A DNA stretch of 50,350 nucleotides from Candidatus Nitrosopelagicus sp. (GTDB lineage Archaea; Thermoproteota; Nitrososphaeria; Nitrososphaerales; Nitrosopumilaceae). This document shows positions 34,863 through 43,432 of the stretch, in pieces (within the stretch, counting starts at the first letter, position 1; each line of letters begins with the position of its first letter). The stretch spans positions 1 through 50,350 of the forward strand of contig JAOMCQ010000006.1 in NCBI GenBank assembly GCA_028345095.1. The letters are read 5' to 3'. Under the pieces are notes generated by a model, which made no database searches, was not told the DNA's origin, and saw only the letters and a list, made by a program, of their open reading frames with translations. Both the position numbers and the translations under genes were made by a program.

Positions 34863-36238
34863 TACAAAATTCCTCCAGGTCCTATTACTCCAGCATACAC
34901 CAATCCGAGTGCAATAAAGATGTTAACGAAAGATAAACCAATTAGTTTGTACCAACCAATGTGTAACAACATATCAAGTCTGATTCTTGGGAATACACCT
35001 CTTGGTAATAGTATAAAGAAAATTACTCCAACTGTTTTTAGTACAAACCAAATAACACCGCTAACTAATAGCTGCCCGCTAGTATACACCAAACCACCCT
35101 GTTCCTGCATCACCCATTCATTTGGATCTTTGTCAAGTAATGGCAAACCAGGTGCTGCGACGGTTAAGATTGGATCACCAGCATAGTTTGGAATTGGAAT
35201 ACCTTCAGTGATTAGTTCAGTATCTAATGGTGGCCAGAATACAGGACCGGTCCATCCGCCTAAGAAAATTATTACAAATAATGCTGCAAATGCGTAAAGT
35301 TTGAGATATGAACCTAATTGAACTAATCCATACATCATTCCAGAAAATTCAGTCAACCATCCTGCTACAATCTCACTTTCTGCTTCTGGAAGATCAAATG
35401 GAATACGTTCTAGTTCAGCCAACATTGTAGTAAAGAAAACAATTGCACCAATTGGCATGAAAATAATCCAAGGGAAACTACTTTGTGATTCAACAATTTC
35501 GCTAAGATTTAGCGTTCCAGTTAAAATTACAACTCCCAATAGAGATAAGATTAATGGAATTTCAAATGATACCATTTGATGAAGTGCTCTAATTCCACCA
35601 ATGAATGGGAATTTGCTGTTAGCAGACCATGCTGATAAAATTGTAATTATTGGGAAAAAACCAATTACTGCAAATACTGCAAGTAAACCAACATCCAAAT
35701 CTGCAACAACCCATCCTCCAGGGGCAACAGGAATTAATGCAACAAAGGCAGCAGCTGTGCCAACAAACAATACTGGCGCTGCCCAAAATAATGGTTTGTC
35801 AGCTTTTGCAGGAATAATAATTTCTTTTGAGATTAATTTCAAGCCATCACCAGCTAGTTGTAAAATACCTTCAATTTTTCCACAGTAAAATGGACCTACA
35901 CGAAGTTGTAATTTTGCCAACATTTTTCTTTCAACAAAAATTGTTCCTGCAGCTATCAATGCGGCAAAACCAAATCCAGGAAATGCTGCAATTCTAAATA
36001 AATCAGAATAGATAAGCGCTTTAATTAATGGAACCTGCATAGTTGGATTAAACAACCATGTAAATGCCAAAAATGCGGTTAAAAGTTCACCGTCAATTAC
36101 AGGTAGTTCCAGATAAAATAATACAATTTGAATTGCTGGTATTCCAGCTAGTGTAACAATTGTTAGAATCCAAAATGCATTATCAAAAATTCCTTTTAGG
36201 AAATATCCTAAACGAAATTTTGGTGCAATAACAGACAT
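34862..36238 (-). CDS. nuoH: NADH-quinone oxidoreductase-like subunit H, extended
   Basis: Membrane subunit at the quinone-binding chamber. 458 residues versus about 325-340 usually. The core begins near FVERKMLAKLQLRVGP (about residue 100), preceded by about 60 extra residues with additional hydrophobic segments. Core loops with FPIITILSAWSANSKFPFIGGIRALHQMVSFEIPL and ERIPFDLPEAESEIVAGW (Glu-rich E-channel) are intact. A second insertion of about 60 polar residues (PLDTELITEGIPIPNYAGDP to QEQGGLVYTSG) lies between two late helices. Shares one base with nuoI. Confidence 0.94.
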   Translation of the reverse strand: MSVIAPKFRLGYFLKGIFDNAFWILTIVTLAGIPAIQIVLFYLELPVIDGELLTAFLAFTWLFNPTMQVPLIKALIYSDLFRIAAFPGFGFAALIAAGTIFVERKMLAKLQLRVGPFYCGKIEGILQLAGDGLKLISKEIIIPAKADKPLFWAAPVLFVGTAAAFVALIPVAPGGWVVADLDVGLLAVFAVIGFFPIITILSAWSANSKFPFIGGIRALHQMVSFEIPLILSLLGVVILTGTLNLSEIVESQSSFPWIIFMPIGAIVFFTTMLAELERIPFDLPEAESEIVAGWLTEFSGMMYGLVQLGSYLKLYAFAALFVIIFLGGWTGPVFWPPLDTELITEGIPIPNYAGDPILTVAAPGLPLLDKDPNEWVMQEQGGLVYTSGQLLVSGVIWFVLKTVGVIFFILLPRGVFPRIRLDMLLHIGWYKLIGLSFVNIFIALGLVYAGVIGPGGIL

Positions 36239-37387
36239 TTATCGGTCAGCCTCCACAGGCCAATAGTTTAGACTCCAGTAAACTGCCGGCATGTTTCCAA
36301 GTTTTTCTCCTTTTAGTAAGTATGGCAATGCAATTAGATTTCTAAAAGAACTGACACTAAGTTTTAGACGATATGGTTCAGGTTTTGATTTAGAAATTAT
36401 GTGACAACCTGCAGAACCTCTTCCACTTTCTACTCTACGATATACTTCACCTTCACCACCTTTTGGATTTGGTTTTAGTTTTGTTCTAACAGAGCCAGAT
36501 TTTGGCATTTTCTCTAATGCTTGTCTAATAATATTACAACTCTCTAACATATCAAGCCAAGGAACTTTAGAACGTGCATATGAGTCACCTGCTTTTAATA
36601 CATTGGTGTGTACATCAAGCTCATCATAAACATCGTATGGCTCTTTGATTCTAAGATCATAATCAACACCACTTGCACGAAGAACTGAACCTGTAGTTCC
36701 TAAACGAATTGCATCCTCTCTAGACAACACTCCAGTGTCTTCAGTTCGTGCTTTTAGAATTGGATTATCATAAAAGATATCAGCATATTCTTTGATACGT
36801 TTTTCAAAGTAATTTACTTGACGTAAACATACATCTTCAAAGTTTGAAGGAACATCATTTCTAACACCACCTGGGATAAAGTATGCATGTGTTACTCTAG
36901 CACCAGTAATTTTTTCCATTAAATCAATTAAAAGTTCTCGATCACCTGCAGGCCACATGAACATTGTAGAATGTCCAAGAAATATTCCATAAATTGCAAG
37001 CCAATATTGAATATAGATACATCTATTCAATTCTGCTGCAATGACACGGACATATTTTGCGCGTTCTGGAACTTCAATTCCTACTAGTTCCTCAACACCT
37101 AAAACGTAAGGATATAAAATATTGCAAGAATCATGAATTACTGGTCTTTCTAGATGAGGTATATTTGTGATATAGTTTCTTGACTCAGCCATTTTTTCTT
37201 CTCCACGATGAACATATCCAGGATCAGGATCTGCGCTAACAATATAATCACCATCAATCTTTACAATAATTCTCATATGTCCAGAACCAGGATGTTGTGG
37301 ACCAACATTGAGTGTCATTATTCTATCATCTACATTTTCTACTTGTAGGCCAGGAGGCATTTGCTTTGTTGGTATTACTTCAGTCAT
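36239..37387 (-). CDS. nuoD: NADH-quinone oxidoreductase-like subunit D
   Basis: 49 kDa-type subunit that lines the quinone site together with NuoB. 382 residues. MTLNVGPQHPGSGHMRI (with the conserved HPxxH), GYVHRGEEKMAESRNY and RVESGRGSAGCHIISK mark the family, which descends from the large subunit of NiFe hydrogenases. It lies one base after nuoC, as a separate gene rather than a CD fusion. Confidence 0.96.
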   Translation of the reverse strand: MTEVIPTKQMPPGLQVENVDDRIMTLNVGPQHPGSGHMRIIVKIDGDYIVSADPDPGYVHRGEEKMAESRNYITNIPHLERPVIHDSCNILYPYVLGVEELVGIEVPERAKYVRVIAAELNRCIYIQYWLAIYGIFLGHSTMFMWPAGDRELLIDLMEKITGARVTHAYFIPGGVRNDVPSNFEDVCLRQVNYFEKRIKEYADIFYDNPILKARTEDTGVLSREDAIRLGTTGSVLRASGVDYDLRIKEPYDVYDELDVHTNVLKAGDSYARSKVPWLDMLESCNIIRQALEKMPKSGSVRTKLKPNPKGGEGEVYRRVESGRGSAGCHIISKSKPEPYRLKLSVSSFRNLIALPYLLKGEKLGNMPAVYWSLNYWPVEADR

Positions 37388-37388
37388 T

Positions 37389-37961
37389 TTATCTTCCTTT
37401 ATTCTTAAAGTCCTTTCTTAGTGGAGGTAAATCAGCCCAATCTTCAGGCAGTAGTAAACGTCGATTATCAGGATGTCCTTCAAAGTAAACACCAAGCATT
37501 TCGAATACTTCACGTTCATGAAATTCAACACTGTAAAACATATCTCGTAAACTTGGTAATTTTGTAGAATCGTTTCCTGGGTTTGGACTTTCTTCCCGTG
37601 GAACTCTAGTTGCAAGTGCTAATACTTGTTTTGAGTAAGTATCATCTGTGTAAGACCCCAAGTGATATGTAACACCAATCTCTTTTTCTTCAGGAAAATC
37701 AACTCCTGTTACAGATTCTGCATGATCAAAAGGAGTGTTGTCTTTGATAAATTTTGCAATATCAATAATTTTTTCTTTTTTAACATTTAATTTAGTTCTA
37801 TTTTCTTTGATGTATTCAATTTCAATATCATCGGAAAAATGATTTGTAATTTGATCAATGTAAGATTTTTCAAATGCAGGGACAGGCGGTTCTTTATTTT
37901 CTGGTGGTGTAGCTTTTGGCGGTGGTGTAGCTTTTGGCGGTTTAGTTTCAGCTGTACTCAT
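37389..37961 (-). CDS. nuoC: NADH-quinone oxidoreductase-like subunit C
   Basis: 30 kDa-type subunit, 190 residues. The conserved C-terminal region reads ESPNPGNDSTKLPSLRDMFYSVEFHEREVFEMLGVYFEGHPDNRRLLLPEDW. The N-terminus is an unusual Pro/Lys-rich tail (about 7-28) containing a duplicated PPKATP unit encoded by an 18-base tandem repeat. The tail is probably disordered. Confidence 0.95.
   Translation of the reverse strand: MSTAETKPPKATPPPKATPPENKEPPVPAFEKSYIDQITNHFSDDIEIEYIKENRTKLNVKKEKIIDIAKFIKDNTPFDHAESVTGVDFPEEKEIGVTYHLGSYTDDTYSKQVLALATRVPREESPNPGNDSTKLPSLRDMFYSVEFHEREVFEMLGVYFEGHPDNRRLLLPEDWADLPPLRKDFKNKGR
37903..37938. repeat. Two tandem 18-base units in nuoC
   Basis: GGTGGTGTAGCTTTTGGC occurs twice in a row (plus strand) and is followed by the first three bases of a third unit. 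On the coding (minus) strand it encodes repeated PPKATP in the N-terminal tail of NuoC, so copy number could vary without changing frame. Confidence 0.8.
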
Positions 37962-37971
37962 AATTTTTTAC

Positions 37972-38487
37972 CTATCTAGCCTTCATCCTTTTGATTTTTT
38001 CTTGCAACAACATGCATCCTTGAATCAAGGTCTCAGGTCTAGGAGGACAACCAGGAACATACACATCGACTGGAAGAATTCCATCAATTCCAGGTAACAC
38101 ATTGTATGAATCAAAGTACAGACCACCAGTAATTGCACATGCACCCATGGCAATTACATATTTTGGTTCTGGCATTTGATCATAGACTAATCTTAGTCTT
38201 GGTGCCATTTTTCGTGTAATTGTTCCCTGTACTACGACAAGATCACACTGTCGTAATGATCCAAAAGCTTCGATGATACCGAATCTTTCTACGTCGTATC
38301 TTGGACTCGATGCTGCTCCAAACTCAACACTACAACATGCTGTTTCAATGTGTACAGGCCACAGTGACCACATTCGACCCCAGTTGATTGCCATTCCCAA
38401 TGGTTGATCAACTGCTTTGTACAAAATATCGCCAAGTTTTCCAACGAACACATTTGCGTTTTGTGGTGTTACGAGTTCTTTTAGCAA
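37972..38487 (-). CDS. nuoB: NADH-quinone oxidoreductase-like subunit B
   Basis: Carries cluster N2, which reduces the quinone. 171 residues. Ligand region ETACCSVEFG (adjacent CC), then VVQGTITRKMAPRL, MGACAITGG and VPGCPPRPE provide the four cysteines. The start is TTG at 38487 following AGGTGAGG; no ATG is available before the conserved region. It lies 40 bases after nuoA and 10 before nuoC. Confidence 0.95.
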   Translation of the reverse strand: MLKELVTPQNANVFVGKLGDILYKAVDQPLGMAINWGRMWSLWPVHIETACCSVEFGAASSPRYDVERFGIIEAFGSLRQCDLVVVQGTITRKMAPRLRLVYDQMPEPKYVIAMGACAITGGLYFDSYNVLPGIDGILPVDVYVPGCPPRPETLIQGCMLLQEKIKRMKAR

Positions 38488-38527
38488 CTTAGTCCCTCAC
38501 CTTGATAGTTGTAACTAGTATATAGAA

Positions 38528-38908
38528 TTACCATATGTCTTTCCTCTTTGATTGATATAATGCGAATGCCATTGCGGCAAACATGATTCCTAAGAAAGCA
38601 ATAATTGGTAAAGTTGCAGTTCTTGGAAGATCTAAAAGTGAGCTACCCCAAGCATACAAGAAAATTGCCATAACATCAAAAATCACGAACATTAGAACAT
38701 ATGCATAATACTGCATCATAAAATGAGTACGGCCAGCACCAGATGGAACTTGCCCACATTCCATTGGAAGTGTTTTAACCGGATTTGGTTGTTTCTTATT
38801 TTCAGGAGAAATCATCCTTGATACTAATAAGGCAGGTGCCATTACAGCACATGCAAAACCAAACATGAGCAGTACACTACTGTATGATGCTACACTCTCG
38901 CCAACCAA
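38528..38908 (-). CDS. nuoA: NADH-quinone oxidoreductase-like subunit A
   Basis: First gene of the nuo operon. 126 residues and three membrane helices; the conserved acidic loop is LPMECGQVPSGAGRTHFMMQYYAYVLMFVIFDV, which includes the Cys of the ND3-type loop. The start is TTG at 38908; a TATA box about 28 bases upstream suggests leaderless initiation there. Confidence 0.93.
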   Translation of the reverse strand: MVGESVASYSSVLLMFGFACAVMAPALLVSRMISPENKKQPNPVKTLPMECGQVPSGAGRTHFMMQYYAYVLMFVIFDVMAIFLYAWGSSLLDLPRTATLPIIAFLGIMFAAMAFALYQSKRKDIW

Positions 38909-38930
38909 GTTAAACCGACTCCCTTCGTTG

Positions 38931-38940
38931 AAAATATAAA
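38931..38940 (-). promoter_or_regulatory. TATA box of the nuo operon
   Basis: Minus-strand TTTATATTTT is a strong archaeal box A centred about 28 bases before the nuoA start. It would drive the 10.4 kb nuoA-N transcript. Confidence 0.65.
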
Positions 38941-39020
38941 GCTATAGAGAATTTTTTCGATCAAAATTTGATTTTTTCCAAGTCCTCTAAATTGATATAC
39001 AACAAAAAATGAGGATTTCT

Positions 39021-39485
39021 ATGGTAGTCAATGTTGGAGATCAAGCACCAAAATTTGAGCTAGTTGATGGAGATCTGAAATTTAGATCATTAGATGAATT
39101 TAAAGGCAAAAAAGTTGTTATTTCTTTTTTTGTTGCAGCCAGTTCTCCAGTATGTGAAGTTGAACTTTGTAAATTCAGAGATTCATTAAATGATATTTCA
39201 GCGTTAGGAGCACAAGTGATTGCAATTAGTAATGACGGACCATTTGCAAATAAGGCATTTGCAGAAAAGAATAATTATAATTTTCCAGTACTAGGAGATT
39301 ACACAAGCCAAACAATCAAAGACTATGATATTTTATTAAAAGATTTGTTACACGTGAAAGATTACAATGCTGCAAAGCGTTCAGTTTTCATTTTAGATGA
39401 AGAGCATAAAGTGATTTGGAAATGGGTTTCAGAAGATCCATTGAAAGAACCAGATTACAATGAAATTATGAACGTTCTAAAATAA
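39021..39485 (+). CDS. Peroxiredoxin (AhpC/TSA, PrxQ/BCP-like)
   Basis: Thiol peroxidase, 154 residues from ATG 39021 (an ATG at 39009 is also in frame). The peroxidatic Cys is in SSPVCEVELC, with a second Cys five residues later, the PrxQ/BCP spacing for a resolving Cys. The usual Pro seven residues before the active Cys is Val here. VISFFVAAS and VFILDEEHKVIWKW are typical thioredoxin-fold strands. The TATA-like TTGATATAC is about 27 bases before the second ATG, which is why I chose it. Confidence 0.85.
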   Translation: MVVNVGDQAPKFELVDGDLKFRSLDEFKGKKVVISFFVAASSPVCEVELCKFRDSLNDISALGAQVIAISNDGPFANKAFAEKNNYNFPVLGDYTSQTIKDYDILLKDLLHVKDYNAAKRSVFILDEEHKVIWKWVSEDPLKEPDYNEIMNVLK

Positions 39486-39491
39486 AACTAT

Positions 39492-40004
39492 TTATTCAAT
39501 TTCAGCAATAATATCATTTTTGTTTACAGAATTACCTTCTTTGATCTTTATACCTTTGACTATACCATCTTTTTGAGCTTTGACAGCAACTTGCATCTTC
39601 ATTGATTCTAAAGTACAAACTGTATCACCTTTTTTGACTTCAGAACCTTCGCCAGCATTTATTGATACAACTTTACCAGGTATTTGACTACGCAAAGTGG
39701 ATTGACCAGCGCCAGAATCAGACCCACCAGAGTTTTTGTAAACAATATCATCAAGATGTGAATTCATGTTTACAGACATTGATGAACCGTCAACAATGAA
39801 ATTCATCTCAGAAGTTTGACTATCAACATATCTAACTGAATGAAATTCATTGTTCAAAACAAATTCCATGGTATTTGAATCCATGTTAAGAATTTTTACA
39901 ACATATTCATTATCTTTAATCTTAATTTTGTATTCATCTTGTGATAATTTTTCTAATATTTCACCATCTACAATTTCATCGTTATCTTGAACTTTGTATT
40001 TCAT
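39492..40004 (-). CDS. accB: Biotin carboxyl carrier protein of acetyl/propionyl-CoA carboxylase
   Basis: 170 residues. The C-terminal biotinyl domain (about 100-170) has the attachment site ESMKM with biotin on K136; the usual sequence is E-A-M-K-M. The N-terminal 95 residues form a beta-rich, oligomerisation-type region, and a Gly/Ser-rich linker (NSGGSDSGAG) separates the two. The operon order, carboxyltransferase - biotin carboxylase - carrier, matches the acetyl/propionyl-CoA carboxylase of thaumarchaea, which fixes bicarbonate in the 3HP/4HB cycle. It lies 2 bases after accC. Confidence 0.93.
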   Translation of the reverse strand: MKYKVQDNDEIVDGEILEKLSQDEYKIKIKDNEYVVKILNMDSNTMEFVLNNEFHSVRYVDSQTSEMNFIVDGSSMSVNMNSHLDDIVYKNSGGSDSGAGQSTLRSQIPGKVVSINAGEGSEVKKGDTVCTLESMKMQVAVKAQKDGIVKGIKIKEGNSVNKNDIIAEIE

Positions 40005-40006
40005 TT

Positions 40007-41500
40007 TTATACACCGTCCATCTTATTTTTCCAGTTTTGATTTCTAGAATTTTGTGATTGTACTTTACTCTTATAAAATTCAGAATGCATTATTGCAGAA
40101 GCGATAGCAGGAATTTGTTTATCTTTTCTGTCTTGGATTAGATCTTTTTCTAATCTTTCAATCATTTCAAATCTTTTCAAGAAATCAGTTGTTAATTTAC
40201 CAGTCTTGTATTCTTCGGAATTTAGAATAGTTTTGTATAAAGGAATTGAAGTTTCTACACCTTGAATGTCAAAGTCATCTAATGCACTTAGCATTCTTAA
40301 TCTAGATTCATCAAATGTTTTCCCCCAAGTACAAAGTTTTGCCATCAAAGAATCATAAAATGGAGATACAGTACATCCAGGGTACAGATATGTGTCACAT
40401 CTAACACTTGGTCCTGAAGGAATTGTAACGTAAGGAACAGGACCAGTTGATGGTGCAAAATCTAAGAAAGTATCTTCAGCATTAATTCTACACTCAATTG
40501 CATATCCATTCATTTTCAAATCAGATTGTTTGAATGGTAGTGTTTCTCCATTTGCAATATCTAGTTGAAGTTTAACAAAATCTAATCCAGATACCATTTC
40601 AGAAATTGGGTGTTCTACTTGTAATCTTGCATTGATTTCAATAAAATAAAATTCTCCAGAATCTGCTCTGAGAAATTCTGCAGTGCCCAAGTTAGTATAA
40701 TCAACGGCTTGTGCTGCTTTAACAACTAATTCACCAATTTCTTCTCTTTTTGCATCATCTACTACAGGAGATGGAGTTTGTTCAATTAGTTTTTGATTTC
40801 GTCTCTGAATGGAACATTCTCTCTCAAAGAGATGTACTGTATTACCATGTTTGTCTCTACACATTTGATATTCAATGTGTCTGGTTTTCTCTAGGAATTT
40901 TTCAACAATAATTGCAGATTTTCCAACAGCAGCTATGGATTCAGATGTAACAGTTTCAAAACCTTCTTGTAATTCTTTATCATTAGTAACTAATCTAATT
41001 CCACGACCTCCACCACCATAAACAGATTTCAAAAGTACAGGATAACCAATATCGTTTGCAATTTTTTCTGCTTCGTCTGCATCTTTTACTAAACCTGGAC
41101 TTCCAGGTACGGTTGGGACATTAGCATCAAGCATTGCTGCTTTACAACGCATCTTATCTCCACAAAGATTCATTGAATCAGCAGAAGGACCGATAAAATT
41201 AATTTTATTTTTTTCACATAATCGTGCAAAATCGTCATTTTCTGAAAGAAAGCCATAACCAGGATGTACAGCATCAGTACCAGACGACAGCATGACGTCA
41301 AGAATTTTTTCTTGATTAAGATAGCTCTTTGCAGGAGCAGCTTCACCAATGTAATATGACTCGTCAGCAGTTTTTACATGAAGGGAGTTTACATCTTCAT
41401 CAGAATAGACTGCCACTGTCTTTATTCCTAAAGCCTTACAAGTTTTCATTACACGAAGAGCTATTTCTCCTCTATTAGCTATCAATACTTTTTCAATCAT
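40007..41500 (-). CDS. accC: Biotin carboxylase subunit of acetyl/propionyl-CoA carboxylase
   Basis: Carboxylates the carrier biotin using ATP and bicarbonate. 497 residues. The N-terminal VLIANRGEIALRVMKTCKALG, the ATP-grasp Gly loop KSVYGGGGRGIRLV (about 158-171), ERECSIQRRNQKLIEQTPSP and EINARLQVEHPISE are hallmark motifs. The C-terminus has an extra polar tail (about 470-497, YKSKVQSQNSRNQNWKNK). It is six bases after the carboxyltransferase gene. Confidence 0.96.
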   Translation of the reverse strand: MIEKVLIANRGEIALRVMKTCKALGIKTVAVYSDEDVNSLHVKTADESYYIGEAAPAKSYLNQEKILDVMLSSGTDAVHPGYGFLSENDDFARLCEKNKINFIGPSADSMNLCGDKMRCKAAMLDANVPTVPGSPGLVKDADEAEKIANDIGYPVLLKSVYGGGGRGIRLVTNDKELQEGFETVTSESIAAVGKSAIIVEKFLEKTRHIEYQMCRDKHGNTVHLFERECSIQRRNQKLIEQTPSPVVDDAKREEIGELVVKAAQAVDYTNLGTAEFLRADSGEFYFIEINARLQVEHPISEMVSGLDFVKLQLDIANGETLPFKQSDLKMNGYAIECRINAEDTFLDFAPSTGPVPYVTIPSGPSVRCDTYLYPGCTVSPFYDSLMAKLCTWGKTFDESRLRMLSALDDFDIQGVETSIPLYKTILNSEEYKTGKLTTDFLKRFEMIERLEKDLIQDRKDKQIPAIASAIMHSEFYKSKVQSQNSRNQNWKNKMDGV

Positions 41501-41506
41501 ATATAA

Positions 41507-43054
41507 TCACAGGTTGATATTTCCATGTTTTCTAGGAAGTTGTTTTTCACGTTTATTGCTGAGCATTTCTAGTGCTTTGATAAGCATTGGTCTAGTCTCT
41601 GCCGGATCAATAACTGTATCTACTGTTCCATTTGATGCTGCAACGTAAGGATTTGCAAATTTTTCGGTAAATTCATCAACTAATTTCTTTTTTAATTCAT
41701 CAGGATTATCAGAACTAGCCAATTCTTTTCTATTCATAATTTTTACAGCGCCCTCAGATCCAAGTACAGCAATTTGTGCAGTTGGCCATGCGTAATTCAC
41801 ATCAGTTCCCAGATTTTTACTCGACATTGCAATGTATGCACCACCATATGCTTTTCCAATGACAACTGTAATTTTTGGAACAGTAGCTTCACAGTAAGAG
41901 TATAGTAATTTACTTCCATGTCTAATGATTCCGTTATGTTCCTGATTTGAACCTGGCATGTAACCAGGAGTGTCAACTAAAGTAATTAGTGGAATACCAT
42001 AACAATCACAGAAACGAATGAAACGTGATGCTTTGTTTGATGAATCAATATCTAATGCACCTGCCAAAAACATTGGTTGATTTGCTACAATTCCAACAGT
42101 TTTACCATTCATTCTACCAAAACCAACAATAACGTTTTGTGCAAATAGTTCATGGATTTCAAAGAATTTGTTATCATCTAAAATTGAATTTATGATTTCT
42201 TTCATATCATAAGGTTGTAAAGCATCATCAGGTAGAATGTTTATTAAATTATTATCTAGTCTGTTAGGATCATCAGATGTTGTAACAGAAGGTGGAGCTT
42301 CAGCATTATTTTGTGGAATGTAGGAAAGTAATGTTTTGATATAATCCATACATTCGTATTCATTTTTAGCTACAAAGTGAGCAACACCACTCTTTGTTCC
42401 ATGAGTCATTGCGCCACCTAATTCATCAAATGATATTTCTTCTCCAAGAACTGTTTTTACAACATCAGGACCAGTTACAAACATAGTTCCAGCTTTTTCA
42501 ACCATTATAACAAAATCAGTCATTGCAGGAGAGTAAACAGCACCACCGGCGGAAGGACCAATACTTGCAGTAATTTGTGGAACTACACCAGATGCTAATT
42601 GGTTGTGATAGAAAATATCTGCAAAACCATCAAGGCTTAAGATTCCCTCTTGAATTCTTGCACCGCCAGAATCAGCAATTCCAACTATTGGACAACCATT
42701 TCTAGTTGCATGATCCATTAATTTAGTAATTTTTTTAGCTCCCATCTGACTTAAGGTTCCACCTAAAACAGTGAAATCATATGCGAAAACATAGACTTGA
42801 CGACCATTGATTTTTCCGTAACCACCAACTACACCATCAGTGAAAAATTTCTTTTTCTGCATATCGTAATCAAAATAGTGATGTGTAGTCATTGCATCAA
42901 GTTCTACGAAAGTTCCATCATCACAGAGTAGATCAATACGTTCTCTAGCAGTAAGTTTACCCTTTTCATGTTGAGCCTTAATTCTATCCTGACCACCACC
43001 TTGAAGTGAGGTTTTTTTGTTATTCAGATATTCATTTAGTTTATCAGAATGCAT
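41507..43054 (-). CDS. pccB: Carboxyltransferase subunit of acetyl/propionyl-CoA carboxylase
   Basis: Moves the carboxyl group from biotin to acetyl-CoA or propionyl-CoA. 515 residues, the fused alpha-beta PccB type. GKLTARERIDLLCDDGTFVELD, GGARIQEGILSLDGFADIF, GPSAGGAVYSPAMTDF, VDTPGYMPGSNQEHNGIIRHGSKLLYSY and GKAYGGAYIAMSSKNLG are the conserved oxyanion-hole and CoA-site blocks. First gene of the three-gene carboxylase operon. Confidence 0.96.
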   Translation of the reverse strand: MHSDKLNEYLNNKKTSLQGGGQDRIKAQHEKGKLTARERIDLLCDDGTFVELDAMTTHHYFDYDMQKKKFFTDGVVGGYGKINGRQVYVFAYDFTVLGGTLSQMGAKKITKLMDHATRNGCPIVGIADSGGARIQEGILSLDGFADIFYHNQLASGVVPQITASIGPSAGGAVYSPAMTDFVIMVEKAGTMFVTGPDVVKTVLGEEISFDELGGAMTHGTKSGVAHFVAKNEYECMDYIKTLLSYIPQNNAEAPPSVTTSDDPNRLDNNLINILPDDALQPYDMKEIINSILDDNKFFEIHELFAQNVIVGFGRMNGKTVGIVANQPMFLAGALDIDSSNKASRFIRFCDCYGIPLITLVDTPGYMPGSNQEHNGIIRHGSKLLYSYCEATVPKITVVIGKAYGGAYIAMSSKNLGTDVNYAWPTAQIAVLGSEGAVKIMNRKELASSDNPDELKKKLVDEFTEKFANPYVAASNGTVDTVIDPAETRPMLIKALEMLSNKREKQLPRKHGNINL

Positions 43055-43080
43055 GTCCGCGATTTCTCGCCCCAGATATC

Positions 43081-43089
43081 ATATATTAA
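43081..43089 (-). promoter_or_regulatory. TATA box of the carboxylase operon
   Basis: Minus-strand TTAATATAT is centred about 31 bases before the ATG at 43054, allowing a leader of a few bases. Confidence 0.5.
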
Positions 43090-43114
43090 TTTAAGTTAAA
43101 CAAAACAAAAATTG

Positions 43115-43432
43115 CTAATTTTTGAGATTTAATAACGAAAATTTCTTTTTAAGAGAGTTTTGATATGTTTCATAAGAATTTCCTAATCCTTCACATTTTT
43201 TACATATACATAGTTGAGAAACAACTGAACGATCACAATCATCTTGAAATTCACACTGGGAGCACCCAGCAGAGCCATCACATATCATACATTTGAGATC
43301 TTCAGTTTCAACACATTTTTCATGTTTTACTCCTAGACCTTTTGACCATAGACCAATTTCATTTACATTGATTTTTTCATTACATACTATGCATATACCG
43401 TCAAATTTCATTGCAATTTTTCGCCAGCTCAT
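43115..43432 (-). CDS. Small cysteine-rich protein downstream of rfcL
   Basis: 105 residues, unknown family. Cysteines come in pairs: CIVC (near 14-17), HEKC, CMIC, CSQC, CDRS and CICKKC, enough for two zinc or iron-sulphur sites. The first part (CxxC ... HxxC) resembles a treble-clef zinc finger. The C-terminus is basic and hydrophobic (YQNSLKKKFSLLNLKN). The start ATG overlaps the rfcL stop by three bases, so it is probably coupled to the clamp-loader gene. A second ATG (MKFDGIC) seven codons on is an alternative start. Confidence 0.75.
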   Translation of the reverse strand: MSWRKIAMKFDGICIVCNEKINVNEIGLWSKGLGVKHEKCVETEDLKCMICDGSAGCSQCEFQDDCDRSVVSQLCICKKCEGLGNSYETYQNSLKKKFSLLNLKN

